64,000 nucleotides of DNA from Limnomonas spitsbergensis (Eukaryota > Chlorophyta > Chlorophyceae > Chlamydomonadales), in NCBI GenBank assembly GCA_037349105.1, contig JAYJMM010000042.1, positions 661,501 to 725,500 of the forward strand. Direction: 5' to 3'. Below, piece after piece: positions 1 to 21,445 of this stretch. Below the pieces are notes generated by a model. The model was not told the origin of the DNA. It saw only the letters and a program-made list of their open reading frames with translations, and did not search any database. The translations under genes and the position numbers were made by a program. Each line of letters begins with the position of its first letter. The first letter of the stretch is position 1.

Positions 1-480
1 ATACTGGTGCCGACATAAATGCTCAAAATGTGTTCCGCTGCTCTCAACACCATGACCATGGCTTCAACAGTGATCTATGAATGTTGCCACGAGGTCTTTA
101 CTCTCTCCCGTGCTCAAAACTTTGCGCAGGAACCCGTTCCATGCAGAACACCTGATGCCCCTCCGGATTTTTTAAATAATGTAGTACACAATTTCAAGAA
201 GCTGCTGACTAAGCTGCCAGAAACAGTCAGAATTTGCCTGCCAAGCTGCCAAGAGCTATCATCACTTCGCTTATAAGCTGGCAGAAGCTGCCAGTAGGCG
301 CTCCCCTCCGCTCCTGCCCAAAAGAGTGTGATATGCCATGGCTTGTTGTCCATGGCCCTTGAGTTAGACGCCCACACGGCCGAACCTTTTTGAGCAGGGC
401 CCAGATGTGTAGCGTCATTGACCATGGCTTGTCGCCACCAGCCCGCCGCCCTCGTGGCCATTCTAGATCCCCACCCGATC
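1..480. other. Region downstream of VTE4, no gene seen
   Basis: It holds only a purine-tailed dispersed repeat copy (357-422) and low-similarity sequence. No exon was recognised. Confidence 0.4.
357..422 (-). repeat. Purine-tailed dispersed repeat, partial
   Basis: Minus-strand copy of the family whose head reads TGACGTTACACCTCTGGGCC, followed by GCTCAAAAAGGCTCGGCCGC. Only the head is present. Confidence 0.7.
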
Positions 481-10693
<10,213 letters not shown>

Positions 10694-11419
10694 CGTGTTA
10701 GCGGTGATTGGATGATCGGGGTAGAAAGGGAGATTTGAAGAAACAGGTAGAAATCGCCAATGAGAAGGCAGAAGACAGGTCGAAGAGTACGGCTGTTGCT
10801 ACACGGTCGGTAATCACCCTTGAGTCCTTGACAGAAGCGCGCGGTTGGTTTTTCAGTTGACTGGGGGTTCAGCACAATCAACCCTGGATTTGGGTCACCA
10901 CATGCGCAACTGCGGTTGCAACATTGTCAACTTTCCCTGAAGATCCACCTCTTCAGCCAATCTCCTGAACTTCTTAAACTTGACATCACCGACTAGCTTC
11001 GAACCAAGGCTTTCATCCACGTCGGCTGTTTTGTCGCCGGATTCCAATCACTCTCCACATTTACAAGGTGAACACAAGCCGTTGCCATGCGCCATTATAT
11101 GAAAAATGCAGGAGCTGCACATCGTATTTGATCGACGGGGGGCTTGTCCATTCCAGCGCGTCTGCTTCGTGTCCCCCTCGTCTAAATCTGTAGATATGCA
11201 CTTCTTACCTGTCAATTAAAGCTTGCTGCTTGCGGCGTGTTCCTTGCAATAGTCTTTGGGCCGTTCCAAGATTATATCGAAAATACCATCTCTCATGCCT
11301 GAAACTGGTCCTGCTTACTTCTGTCCCCCTCATTGGTCATTGATCCCTTCATTTGACGAGGATTTGACCTATCTGTTTGGCTGCCTATGCAGCTTCTCTC
11401 TTTATCAACTTACATAGCC
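10694..11419. promoter_or_regulatory. Divergent intergenic region between VTE4 and the SpoVS-domain gene
   Basis: About 730 bp separate the two presumed start codons, so promoters for both directions should lie here. It is unusually free of the repeats found elsewhere. A TATATG stretch near 11095 is the only TATA-like sequence noticed. The left edge depends on the uncertain VTE4 first exon. Confidence 0.4.
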
Positions 11420-14400
11420 ATGGATAACGATAATGGAAGGTCTCGGGTGGCAACTCGCAACCGAGGCAACACTCAAAGAAGTCACCCGTACGAGCGGGAC
11501 AACGCAGAGGGAGGACAACAGCGCAGGTGTGTAGCCTGCAAATCGGACTGAAAGATAAGAACACGTGAATTCGGCTTGGATTCGCCGATGTGCATTGAAC
11601 CTTGGACTAGCTTAGATTGATGGAATGGAGGAGAGAGCGAGAGGTTCAGATGTGCACAATAGTAGGCATACGGAGAGACAGTGTAACCATCTGATTGATA
11701 CATAGTCCAAGATCACCGCATTGGCAACTGTCCGTTGCCTCAGCGCTGAAGCTGTGATAACGGTGACTTAATGATTGTAGTGTGGCAAATACTCTGTATG
11801 CCTTGATACCTGGTACTTTAACGAACGCGCCCTTCAACATTATAGAAGGGAGCAGTGCCTGTGCAGGCCTCTTGATCTCTATGATAACTTCAGCTGAAGC
11901 GACCTGAAAAGAACATTTAATCCTTGGTCAGCAGGCATGACGAAGAGGACTTGGAGGTCGTACCTGCAAACTCCATTAAAGTGTCCGGCAGCGCAGATGT
12001 CAACACGCTGGCACAGCAGGTGAGTTCATGCTGCAGGGTGGCAACTGCAGGAAGCTGGGCAGGGTGCTTCATGGAATGTCTGCCAGGGAATGCCCATTCT
12101 TATTTTGGCCACTATTAAGGATCTGGCTGTACTGCTGGCGCGGAGCATGCAAAAAGAATAGATGTATTGCGGGACATGGACGACGACGTTTTGGTATACC
12201 AGTATGTGTTTGCAGACTGGCATGCACTTCATCTTCAATACTCAACTTTTTAACTCGTCGCCACTGACTCAGTGAATCTGTGGTCACAATTCTAGAAATC
12301 GCCTAAAGGAGATGGAGTGCATGATAGCCTGTACTCCTGTAGCAATTGTGGAAAATGTCCTTCATGTACCGCTATGTAGCCATCCTTTCAAGTGAATGAG
12401 GGCCCTGCTTCTTTTACTGTAGGCCTGACGCTTCACCCTGCCGAACAGTTTTTATTTTAGAAAGCAACAGACCACCTTTGGCTTGCCTGAAGGACACCCC
12501 CGATGGAGGCAAATTCAACCTGGCCTGCATCCGGTAGCCCCAGCAACAGGCACCTTGCCGTTCCGGTGTCCCTAAGCTGCATGCCGTGATGTACCTGAAG
12601 TTAAGTTGGCGCTTAATCCTCCTGTTTCCTCATTTTCCGCAGATCTGTGACTCATGCCGGGATCAGGACCCCCACACCCTGCTGACAATTGGCAACCAAT
12701 CTATCAACCAGGCGGTCAAGGTATGATCGATCGATGCCACGTCCAACGATCTCTCGCCCCCTCTTCTCCTCTCACACCTCTCCTCTTCTTCTTCCCTTCC
12801 TCCGTCCATCCACCCCCCTCCCTCCACCTTCTCATCCTTCCCTCCACCTTCTCATCCCTTCCACCATCACACTTCCCTCCACCATCTCATCCCCCCCTCC
12901 ATCCATCTTCTCATCTCTCTCTCCATCTTAATTGTCTCGCATCCTTCACTCCTCCGTATTGCTGTCCAATGCAGCCCCACTGCCCCTCCTCTCTCCATTA
13001 TACCTTCACCCCTCGCTTTCTTTCCCCCATCCATTATCCCCTCTCCACATCCCTGCCCCTCCCTCGCAATCTGTTGCTCCTCACCAACATTTTCTCCCCT
13101 CCCCTCATTGCTGTCCCTCCTCCATCTATTCCACCTACACCGCTCGCTTCCCTGTCCCCCATCTGTATCCCCACGAGCCATCACTGTCTGTCCCCCATCT
13201 ATTCTCCCCTCTCCGCATCTCGCTGGCTTAAGCCTGAGTTGTTGCCGAGTGGGCCAAAGACCTAAATTTCCCACCCTGCTCCTCTGCTGCCCCTCTCCCA
13301 TATGTCATACCCACGCTTATTTGTGTTCCTTTGTCCCTATAATTCCCCTCCTCTCACCTCCACTCTCTCACACCTCTCCTCCCCAACCACACTTCTTCTC
13401 ACACTCCTCACCTCGAACGGCCCCTCTACCCAACTGGCCATTCCCATTACACCTCTCATTTTCACCCACCTGTCTTCCCGCCTCACACCTCTCGTCCTCA
13501 ACCACCTCTCTTCCCAACTTCACACTGTCTCACACAGTCCCCACAGCCACACACCTCGTCACCTTCTCACCCTTCCTCCCACCATCACTCCCTCACAAAT
13601 CTCCTGCATCTCTCTTGCTAGGTCCATCGCCTCCCTTCTCTACTTTTCCCCTTCAGATCATTGTCTCCTTCATCTCCACGCCTCTTCCTCCGCTCCCTCC
13701 TCCCTCCTTGCATCTCCTCTCTCCCCCCTCTCTCCTCCCCTCCACCTCCCTCATCTAAGGAACCCAATCCCTTTGCCGGCCCCCGCCTCCCTGTTTGCCG
13801 CCCGATTCATCTCGTCACTCTTTTCTTGAACCCAGGGAATTGCCGTCGCACATGCTGAGCTGGCAAAGGACAACCTGTGTCTGTCCTTCCAGCCCGCCTT
13901 CCGGGATGAGAATCGCACCCGCCCCCTGATTGCCTTTTACCTCTCGACTACCCGGCTGCGGCAGTCGGACAATATGGAGGATGTGGATGAGGCGTCTCAC
14001 CTCACTGTCGCATCCCACAGTAAGGTGAGAGAAGGAAGGAATGTCAACTGCTGCATAGAAGCCAGAACAGGAGGGTTGGATTTGAAAAATGAGGAGAAAA
14101 CGGAAAGCTCATCTGGAGGCGGAAGGTTGAATGCTGCATTAACATCAGCAGGAGCTGAGAAGCTTGAAATCTAAAGAAGGACAAAATGCTGCCTTGTACT
14201 GTTTCCCCCCCGACATTTTGTTAATGCTTTCCCCTGGCTGCTCTGCCTTTTTGATGTAGATCAAGCCTGTGGCAGGTGCCATTGCTGGCCGTGTCCGCGA
14301 GAACAAGTTTGTGATCGTCACGGCTATCGGCGTCGATGCTGTGACCAACGCAGTGCTGGCAGCGGGCAACGCACGCCTGTTCCTCGAGGTGATAATGAAG

Positions 14401-14811
14401 CCCCTTGTGTTAGTCCTTGTTTCAGCAACACTCTGGCTTTTGGCCTAAAGATGAAGCGAGGTCAAATCCCTGTTGGCCTAGTGCTGGTTGCCCAACAGCC
14501 ACAGTGTGGTCTGGTGTGTGATGAGAAGTCAACACAGGTGTTGGTAGGATCATGCTGTGGTGGGCCATCAGGCCTCACCTCAAAAATCTTGGCATCCTGC
14601 GGCACTTGTGCATGCCGAAAGTGGCGTGACACTTGAAGGTTGTTTTGGACCACCTGAACATGCCCCCATGTCTTTGACCCTCATGCTCCCCTCCCTGGCA
14701 CTGCAGAAGGAAGGCCTAGACATCAAGGTTCAGCCCGCCTTCACAAAGCTGACTAAGAACGGCAGCGAGATCAGCGCACTCCGCTTCACATGCATCTCGG
14801 AGCCAATCTAG
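11420..14811 (+). CDS. Protein with two SpoVS domains, six exons, 230 aa
   Basis: Exons 11420-11526, 11935-12019, 12643-12720, 13836-14024, 14260-14388 and 14707-14811. Every border is GT-AG, phases agree and the sum is 693 nt. The start is the ATG at 11420, in an A-T-A-G-C-C-ATG-G context. Residues 1-44 are hydrophilic and Arg/Asp/Gln-rich, with no clear targeting signal. Domain 1 (about 45-129) has SIKVSGSADVNTLAQQ, TIGNQSINQAVKGIAVAH and FQPAF. Domain 2 (about 145-228) has KPVAGAIAGRVREN, VTAIGVDAVTNAVLAAGNAR and VQPAF. Both follow the SpoVS pattern: KVS, then AIGxxxxNQAVKAxAxAR, then PAF. Bacterial SpoVS is a single domain of ~86 aa affecting sporulation and septum formation, with an Alba-like fold proposed to bind nucleic acid. 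The function here is unknown. Codon 3' of each domain core is split by introns, so the gene is not a recent bacterial insert. Intron 3 is a kilobase pyrimidine tract. Confidence 0.85.
12765..13800 (+). repeat. Kilobase C/T tract in SpoVS-gene intron 3
   Basis: Almost all bases on the plus strand are pyrimidines, with scattered CATC and CACCTCTC units. Long open frames here are low-complexity artefacts. Confidence 0.85.
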
Positions 14812-14945
14812 ATTTAGATTCCTAGATCGGCAGCAAGATCAGCGCACTCTGCTTCACATTCATCTCGGAGCTGATCTAGATCCCGAGATCGGGAGCAAGA
14901 TCAGCGCTCTCCGCTCCACATGCATCTCGGAGCTGATCTAGATCT
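14812..14945 (+). repeat. Stop-codon-edge echoes after the SpoVS gene
   Basis: The last ~50 bp of the coding exon including the stop (ATCAGCGCACTCCGCTTCAC to GATCTAGAT) recur twice in tandem directly downstream, about 64 bp apart, with a few changes. Confidence 0.85.
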
Positions 14946-16913
14946 CTTGGTGCGTTGGGTGTGAGTCCCCTACGCTGCCGTTGCACCCTGGAGCCCATAC
15001 ACAGCTGTTGCACTGTGGCCCCCTCCACTAATCTAGAGCTGATCAAGGCTTGGACGAGGTTGGGTCTCAAACAGCCGTCATCGTGACCAAGCAAGGTAAT
15101 TGACTAGACAGAAGCCCTCCTGGATCAAGCCGGAGGGTCTCATCAGGGGCGGTTTCGTCGCGCGCAAGTGAACAAAGATGACGGATTCTCTAGGGACAAC
15201 ACTGGTGACACACATTCTGCATTAGTAGCGTATGCCTCGTGGCTATGTTAAGACGTAGCAGGGGAGCCGTTGTGTGTGATTATGATTACATGACGCTGTT
15301 CTGTTACAAGTGTGGACTAGTTTTTTTGAAGGGACAATTAATATGTTCGTCCAAACAGGTTTGCTAGCACCTGTCCGAAGCACAAGATTTTATGCTTCAT
15401 TGCATGTCAAAAAAACTTGCCATACCGGTATGTCACATCTGTTTTTTTTGAAGTCCAGCATGGCATCTGATTTGATGTTTTGTCTTAAATCGTTTCACGG
15501 TTTGGATTGAGCTTCCGGTGAGGCCTACAAAATTGTAACGCTGTTTAATGATGGAAGGCCAGGCTGTTGTTCTAGAGTCGGCACAGCACATGTAATCGAA
15601 CATGTTAAGCCGCCCGCATGCTTCAGTGTCAATAACGTTACACCTCTGGGCCCGCTCAAAGCTCGGCCGCGTGGGCGCCCAACTGCATGCTGAAGTGTGA
15701 GAGCGTTTATATTGCCAAGCACACAAGTTGAGCGCCCTCACTCCTAGCCAGACAGTTTGGCGCCCAGGTTAGGGTGAGGGATGGAGATATCATCGTAGGG
15801 ATGATGACGAGGCTAGCCCTGGCCTGTGTACACCATAGGCCTCATTCCTGGGCACCCGCCCTGGCGGATGGACACCTGCCCCGGCGGATGGACTCCTTAG
15901 CGTGCAACCAGGCATCCCCCTCTAACCAACTGTCTCGACCAGCGTTTATTTAACGGCGCCACAAGGACAACGCAGCTACGACTTGGCCCATGACTAGGGC
16001 CCAGGTGTGTTACATCATTATCCTGGCCTACGAAAGACAGAGCCTGGGGCAGAAAGCTCTGGCTTGGGCCACCGCTGTGAAAGGACACCGCGATCTGCCC
16101 TGAGCCATCTAGAGGTTGGTACCCAGTCGGTAACCGTTAGCTGGGTATCATGTCATGAGCTATCTGGTCCTCTAAAAACCTGCATGCAAAAATGTTGCAA
16201 GTTAAAAATGGGGTGACGGTTGGTGGTTACTTCCTACACTAGCCACATGGCGACATGGGTTGGGTAGCTAGGATGGTTCTGGTGCTGTTAGCGGTGCACT
16301 CCTGGGATACTTTAAGCAAGCCCCAGTTTGTGGGAAGCTCCAAATATCAGAATATTTTCCTTGTTCCAAGTACCGGTATGTCAAAAACGTTACACCTCTG
16401 GGCCCGCTCAAAGCTCGGCCGCGTGGGCGCCCAACTGTTCAGTAGGGAGAAAAGAAGAAACTAAAAGGAAGAGGGGGGAAAGGAACAAAAGGAGAGGCCG
16501 GGAAGGCAAAGAATATCAAGTCCGGGATGTGTAAATGCACCGTTTGGTTGCCCGTCTAGAACACCGGCGCTGAGTCCACTTGGGCCTTAGGGTGCGTGGT
16601 TGGAATCGAGGATTTCCCGCCCGTTTACTAGCAAGGACAGCTCCTTCATGCCTCCAACCGCAACCGTGACCCAATGTCAGAGGCGGTGAAATGCAACAAC
16701 CGTCGCCTTCGGGCACGATGTGTCAGCTGTCGAGGCTGTTGCGAAAGCTGGGTGGTTGCTGCCCAGTGGATGTTGTGCGGGATGTAGTAAGGACGTGTCG
16801 AAGCCAGACGTTGGTAATTTTCAAATTAATCGACAGAGGGATGGCCTGCCGCCCTTATTTGACCCCCTGCGCCAAAATCCGTTAGACTGGCATCAGATTT
16901 GCATTGCGTCAAG
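14946..16913. other. Intergenic stretch between the SpoVS and cysteine-module genes
   Basis: Contains two copies of the purine-tailed repeat (15628-15686 and 16379-16520). No exon was recognised. The promoter of the downstream gene must lie at its right end. Confidence 0.4.
16379..16520 (+). repeat. Purine-tailed dispersed repeat
   Basis: Head ACGTTACACCTCTGGGCCCG, then AGAAAAGAAGAAACTAAAAG and a G/A-rich tail. A head-only copy lies at 15628-15686. Confidence 0.75.
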
Positions 16914-18182
16914 ATGGCTGTGCTAGCCTCCATTATCTTCAGCATCACATCGCTGCTGCTGTGCACGTCCCTGGCGACAGCTCAGCCGGTCGAGCTTCAG
17001 GCTGACTCCGTCAACAGCAACGGCCGATTCTTTAAGTCCGACGCTTCCCAACAAGACCAGTGCGCAACCAACCCTTGCTGCAACGTCGCGTCGCCATGCG
17101 CATTGCCGGTGCTTGGACCGGACCGGACGTTCTGCTCCTGCCCTCCTGCACAGCCAGCACGCCCTTGCATTCCAGACCCATGTTGCGTCGCCCATATTTT
17201 GCAAGGCTTGCCCACCGCTTGTGCACGAAGTATCGGAGTGGATTATTGCTTCTGTCCCCTCTCTCCATCACTTCTGCCTAGGCCGCTTGACCAGCCCTCT
17301 CCATTGCCTCCCCCTCCTCCCCCGCCACCGCCACCGCCGCCGCCGCCACCTCCTCCCCGCCCTCTTCCCCCTCCTGCTCCCCTCAGCCCTCCTCTCTACC
17401 CTCCATCGCCTCCCTCCCCTCCACCAACGCCTCCCTCTCCCTCTTGCGTCCCCAACCCTTGCTGTGGCATCACGGGCCCTTGCGGGCAGATAGATCTGAG
17501 ATACCCTTGGCAGACGCTGTGCCCCTGTCCCCCATTGCCTGTCTCCCTGCCACCAACTCCTCCCTCTCCCTCATGCGTCCCCAACCCATGTTGTGGCATC
17601 ATAGGCCCTTGCGGGCAGATAGATCTGAGATACCCTTGGCAGACGCTGTGCCCCTGTCCCCCATTGCCTCCCTCCCCTCCACCAACGCCTCCTTCTCCCT
17701 CTTGCGTCCCCAACCCTTGCTGTGGCAAGACAGGCCCTTGCGGGCAGATAGATCTGAGATACCCTTGGCAGACACTGTGCCCCTGTCCATCTCCTCCTCC
17801 CCCTCCTCCCTGCATCCCCAACCGATGCTGCAGTAACGATCGCCCCTGCGCTATGCCAGACTGGCTTAATCCCGGGCAGCAGATATGCCCCTGCCCTCGC
17901 TCCCCACCATCGCCTCCTCCTCTATCTACGTTCTGCACACCCAATCGTTGCTGCGGAAAGGATGCCTGTTGGACACCTGTCCCGATGCGCGGCTCCCCGC
18001 CTATCTGCGCCTGCCCATCTCCTCCTCTGCTCCCCACCTGTGTCCCTGACCCCTGCTGCGCTACCAGCCGCCGTGGAGCCGAGTGCCAGCTTGTCCGAGG
18101 GGTGGCGTACTGTGCTTGTGCGCTGCCTGTCCAGCGGAGGTCAGCTCGGTCCAGAGGGGGCGGCCGGAGGCAGGCCATATAA
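16914..18182 (+). CDS. Secreted proline-rich protein with eight six-cysteine modules, 422 aa, no introns
   Basis: The only intronless gene in the window. The start is the first ATG (16914), giving a hydrophobic signal peptide of about 23 residues ending TSLATA. Eight modules follow the pattern C-x4-C-C-x(4-11)-C-x(8-12)-C-x-C, for example CVPNPCCGITGPCGQIDL. The first two start at residues 50 and 85. Modules 3-5 are nearly identical repeats of about 126 bp. Linkers are Pro/Ser-rich (PPSPPPTPPSPS types), with one run of 17 prolines after module 2. The tail is basic (RRSARSRGGGRR) with no membrane segment. Pro/Ser-rich linkers of this type are typical of hydroxyproline-rich wall and matrix glycoproteins of green algae, so an extracellular structural or adhesive role is likely (inference). 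I do not recognise the cysteine module as a named domain. It is not the pherophorin domain as I know it. Confidence 0.75.
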   Translation: MAVLASIIFSITSLLLCTSLATAQPVELQADSVNSNGRFFKSDASQQDQCATNPCCNVASPCALPVLGPDRTFCSCPPAQPARPCIPDPCCVAHILQGLPTACARSIGVDYCFCPLSPSLLPRPLDQPSPLPPPPPPPPPPPPPPPPPRPLPPPAPLSPPLYPPSPPSPPPTPPSPSCVPNPCCGITGPCGQIDLRYPWQTLCPCPPLPVSLPPTPPSPSCVPNPCCGIIGPCGQIDLRYPWQTLCPCPPLPPSPPPTPPSPSCVPNPCCGKTGPCGQIDLRYPWQTLCPCPSPPPPPPCIPNRCCSNDRPCAMPDWLNPGQQICPCPRSPPSPPPLSTFCTPNRCCGKDACWTPVPMRGSPPICACPSPPLLPTCVPDPCCATSRRGAECQLVRGVAYCACALPVQRRSARSRGGGRRQAI

Positions 18183-21115
18183 CGGCAGTCGGTCCAGAGG
18201 GCGCAGCCGGAGGCAGGCCTCATAGCGGCAGTCCAGCATCACCTCGTCTGCCGCGCCCCTAAACAACAGCAGCAAAGTGCCTTGAAAATCGATTTGCTTC
18301 CCTGCAGCGACGGGCTGCTGCTGCCTTGCGTCTGCCCAGCTGCCTCCCGAGGGTGCTTCGAGGCATCCTCTGGTAATCCCGTTGTTGATTTTGAACCGTA
18401 ACTAGTGGTGTGACATAGTATTTTTTGAGTAGCAGTGAAAACCGGTAGCATTCTTGTTTTGCCCATTTGCATCTTGATCTGAACCTGTCTCTCACGGCGG
18501 CCCCATTTCAGATATAGCATGATCTGTCGGGTTCAAGGGGCATGTCCTGTTCATATAGAGCGTATTTACCAGGATCTTGATGATGGTCTGCTGATTGCAG
18601 AATTGGTGTCGGTGATCTTCATGGTTTTGGAATGTACTGATAAATGTTTAGTAGGCTTTATGATACATGTCGTCACCGATACAGAATTGAATAAAAAACT
18701 CTGTCATACATTTACGGTATACGGTACATTTATCAAATGTTCACACCATCAAAGAAGGCACTCACTGCTCATGGGGATGTTGAACTTTTGAATTGCAATC
18801 AGGCTGAGCTTCTATTAGCTGACAGTTTTTTCTCTGCTCTGCCTGCCGGCACAGTTTGCAATTCACATACCGTAGTGTACATACGAATCGTAACTTTGAA
18901 CCACCTGCAACTATATGATGTTTTTCTTGTCCATAGATGTGTACAATCGCTGTTTTCATATGTTGTAATGCCCGCTTCTCTGTGCCCTCTCGTTATTGAA
19001 TTTGGAAGCTTCAAGAGCACATGTAGCCCTAGTGTAGCCCCCTGTCCACGAACGTATGATGGAGGGCAATTGCACCTCAATCTCATAAGATCTTGAGCTC
19101 TACCGGTATAAGAAGTAAGAGCTGTGCACAATCTGTGCACGTTTTCTCCCTCGTAGAAGCTCCGATTCACACATAATTGACAGCCCTCTGGACACAGACT
19201 GACAGCTACCTGTCTACACCTTCAGTGTCCTCCCTAAGCTCTAAAAGGCTGTTGGTGGGACCCAGTATTAGAGGCAGCCTCCTTTAAATGTGATCTCATG
19301 TTGGTAACTGCTGCTGCATAGCTGTCATTAGCAGATCTATTGCTAAGCTGTGAATGTCATCTAATTCTTTGAAATTATACCGCTGCCCTCCTTGATCACA
19401 GCGACAGTGGCTTATTTTAGAGCGCACTGTGTCACTTCTGTCAGGCAGCTGGGGGGTCATCTATGGGCCAATGGGGACCAAACCTGGACTGGCCTGTATG
19501 TGGCCCACACAGCAGGTACCCTTACCCACCAGCCCCCCTGGCGAAGGTCCGTGATGCAGCTTAAATGTAGCTGAAGCATTCTTCCCCTCTAATACCGGTA
19601 CACAGTTAGTGATAAGCGGTGGAGTCACAGGAGGTCGGATCTGATGACAGAGTAATGAATCAATGCAGAGAAGATGACCGTGAGTCGATATCGCATGTTA
19701 TCGTTTCAGTGCAGAAGTTGCAAGGCTCTGCGATCGATAAATTTGTGTGTGTCGAGGAACTGACGGAACTGGACTTAGGAGGGGACCAGACGCAGACGAG
19801 GGGACTGTAAGGTGCAGGGTGTGACACTGGTGCAAAAGTCACGCTTTACACTCCTAAGCCATTTCCCCCCCTCTTTCTGCCTTGCTGCATCAAGGATTAT
19901 AAACGCGAACATTATTAACCGGTATTTCGGCATAGAAGTAAAAGTGTCCGTCCTAACGCGGTGCCACACATCTTCCTCGAGCGCGTCCTGCTGACCTCTT
20001 TCGATTCAAACTCCCGCTCTATAGAAGAAGTGTAGCATTGACTCCTTGTGACCAGACAAGATCGAGGTCAAGGCTGCACCCTCCTTCATACCTTTCCTAT
20101 CTGCATGTCGAGGAAGGCTGACAGGGCCTTCAGCCAGGCCTGTGCGCAGTCAGTAGGAGGAGGGGGGGCGTCACAAGCTCGGCCAGTACCACCAGTCGAA
20201 GAGCAGGTGAATGCGACATAACAGATAGATATACCTTCCAACTGACGCCTGGATTGCCATGCAAGCCATGCCTGCCATGCTTGCCATGCCTGGATTGCCA
20301 TGCATGCCATGGCATAGTGCATCATGCGGCATGCATTACGCTCTCGTTCCTATGGACTGTAAGAATGCACCTGTTCCTGTTTCCCTTGGCACTCTTTACC
20401 TTGGTCTTCTTATCTGACCTAGATTTGCGCCAGTTGATTCGACATGTTCTTCCTGCTCTCGCCACCTGGCCTTTCATAAAAGGCTATTGGGCACAGGCTT
20501 AGACTCTGTAACAACAGCTTCCTATGGGTAAAAATTAGGTTAGCATGTCTTGCATGCCATCCTATGGATCCTGGCATCTATGTGACGGCTTCAGGTCAGC
20601 CTTGCATGCATCCCAAGCATGGATGCTGACATGCACGACGTCCCTTGATTCAACAGTGCCAGGTTTACATTCCTTCATCTCCATGCCACACACATGCCTT
20701 CCCAGGCATCAATCGTGCCTTGCATTTGATCCTCCCCCCACGTCGCAATAAATGCCCTTGCATCATTTAAAAATTGGCTACCATGCAGACATTGTTTCTG
20801 TGAATGCCTTCGCCTCCTTTGAGCGCATGCGGCTGTGCAGGCACTGTCGTGATGATTGCGTTCCGTCACTTGGAAAATGCAGGCATACAGGCACTGGTTT
20901 TTACGCCATAGACTCCATGGCAGGCCAACGCTGCAGCCACAGCTATCATGCCGAGGCCAGTGGTACTTTTTAGCGCACGTCAGCTACATATCAGCTACTA
21001 CCCGGCCTGTAGCCGAGGGCTCCTGGAACAGTATGCCCTGCTGCTCAGACCAATGGCCATTGACCGGCTTTGACTTAGTCCTAATCAGTCCAGTGATGTT
21101 TGCATGACAGCCACC

Positions 21116-21293
21116 CATGTTTATTTGCCCGGCTATGAGTTCACCTTCGGCAGGCCGCCCTACAGCCGCTAGTGACCCGATCGGGGGCAAACCCTGGGCC
21201 GGCCTATGGCTGGTGGCCAAAGCAGCATGGCTGGCCACAACGAGGTAGCTGATATAGTGACATGTAGCTGAGTCATTTAAAATGGATCACTGG
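21116..21293 (-). mobile_element. MITE-A copy with perfect 8-bp target duplication
   Basis: Flanked by CAGCCACC at 21108-21115 and 21294-21301. Internal GGCAGGCCGCCC and TGGCTGGTGGCCAAAGCAGC match the family. Its ends are more decayed than in other copies. Confidence 0.75.
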
Positions 21294-21445
21294 CAGCCAC
21301 CTATGTCAGATGTGCTGCATTTGCATCCTCCGCTATTCACCTTGTTCCCCCCAACTTCTGGAGCATGGTGGTCTGTGATTGATTGAAATGGAATGAGTTG
21401 AATGAGGTCAAGGAAGGGGCCAGGCTCGTTTCGTCTCCAATACTA

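Noticed and set aside
12654..13829. Ser/Pro-rich plus-strand frames of 175-216 codons
   Set aside because: They are low-complexity translations of the C/T intron tract between two proven exons.
20092..20139. Minus-strand 48-bp exon candidate AWLKALSAFLDMQIGK
   Set aside because: Good splice borders, but too short, with no partner exons and no echoes. It is mentioned only in the gap note.
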